Source: an uncultured Alteromonadaceae bacterium (GTDB taxonomy: Bacteria > Pseudomonadota > Gammaproteobacteria > Enterobacterales > Alteromonadaceae). From it: a DNA stretch of 33,644 bases. Shown here piece by piece: positions 33,568 through 33,644 of this stretch. The notes below the pieces were generated by a model. The model made no database searches and had not been told where the DNA came from. It worked only from the letters and a program-made list of their open reading frames with translations. Where the stretch lies: assembly GCA_950073835.1 (NCBI GenBank), contig CATMRP010000039.1, positions 1 through 33,644 of the forward strand, read 5' to 3'. The translations under genes were made by a program, and so were the position numbers. The first letter of the stretch is position 1; each line of letters begins with the position of its first letter.

Positions 33568-33644
33568 TGCGTATTCTGCTGAACGTGAACGCTTATTCTG
33601 GTGCATCGTGAACACCTAAGATTTCCCGCATTGGGCGAAGCCCA
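33568..33644 (+). mobile_element. end of an IS21-family-like insertion sequence (partial)
   Basis: From 33568 the sequence starts TGCGTATTCTGC and holds two near-identical 22-23 bp direct units, 33569-33590 and 33591-33613 (GC-TATTCTG...CGTGAAC in both). Multiple terminal repeats with TG at the outer end are typical of IS21-family elements. A hairpin stem (TGGGC-GAA-GCCCA at 33632-33644) is cut by the window end. Transposase genes would lie beyond the window. The family assignment is from memory of IS21-type ends and not searched. Confidence 0.5.

Larger units (their letters stand above)
26981..33644 (+). mobile_element. genomic island at yicC (integrative, probably once mobilizable), right end outside window
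   Basis: The island begins directly downstream of yicC with a tyrosine integrase, followed by four co-oriented cargo genes, a truncated MobV-type relaxase and an IS end. Base composition is visibly more AT-rich than the core, and codon use shifts with it. No tRNA is at the junction. The 3' end of yicC is a known site for SXT/R391-mobilised islands of Vibrio (such as MGIVflInd1), so site-specific entry there is plausible. No second copy of the yicC end is found within the window, so the far boundary is not visible and the exact left att core is not placed. The 26981-27222 gap holds no gene. Confidence 0.75.

Noticed and set aside
1-33644. CRISPR array or prophage structural genes
   Set aside because: No evenly spaced repeats and no capsid, tail or terminase-like proteins are seen; the island carries only integrase, cargo and a relaxase remnant.

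Overview
The window looks like a chromosomal segment of a marine gammaproteobacterium, most likely of the Alteromonadales. This is inferred from the yicC / rph-pyrE divergent arrangement, the proB-proA pair, a TusA close to the enterobacterial form, and several small envelope genes of DUF3014 and DUF6482 type. No rRNA, tRNA or CRISPR array is visible. Roughly the first 27 kb is compact core-type DNA. From about 27 kb the sequence becomes visibly AT-richer and begins with a tyrosine integrase, so the right end is a horizontally acquired island.

Core part, left to right. (1) 1-246: intergenic palindromic repeats. (2) 247-5291, minus strand: a tight operon of two RimK-like ATP-grasp enzymes and an 881-residue cytosolic M14 carboxypeptidase. 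A divergent M20 glutamate-carboxypeptidase-like peptidase (5543-6640) stands beside it. Together they read as a peptide-ligating and peptide-trimming module of unknown substrate. (3) 6624-10524, minus strand: a D-2-hydroxyacid dehydrogenase, a hotdog thioesterase, and proA and proB for proline synthesis. (4) 10778-15485, plus strand: a secreted M1 metallopeptidase whose leader can fold over its ribosome binding site, a DUF6702-like secreted protein, a terminator, a small membrane protein and an ABC1/AarF kinase. (5) 15482-21554: a DUF6482-type gene, a DUF3014 inner-membrane protein, and a cluster of exported proteins including LPP20-like ones, of unknown role. (6) 21699-24296: an exported amidohydrolase, a YqaA/DedA-type membrane protein, and a two-gene operon of unknown function behind a good Fur-box candidate. 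(7) 24293-26980: tusA, pyrE, rph and yicC.

Island part (from about 26981 to the window end). The integrase lies directly downstream of yicC, whose 3' end is a known insertion site for mobilizable genomic islands in Vibrio. Its upstream region holds an 11-bp inverted repeat plus a related direct repeat, candidates for recombinase arm sites or an operator. The cargo is one co-oriented run of four genes: an sce7726-type PD-(D/E)xK nuclease-like protein, an sce7725/beta-type protein, a zinc-ribbon/RES-domain protein (putative NAD+-degrading effector) and a protein with a HEPN-like R-x6-H motif. This is the best candidate in the window for an incompletely described anti-phage system. Next comes the 3' part of a MobV-type relaxase gene on the minus strand, cut off at about 33567 by what looks like the terminal repeats of an IS21-family element that runs out of the window. 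The island therefore looks like a decayed integrative mobilizable element carrying a defence cassette.

Limits: all family names come from reading motifs by eye; no database search was run. Starts were chosen from Shine-Dalgarno spacing and family length, and several differ from the longest open frame.
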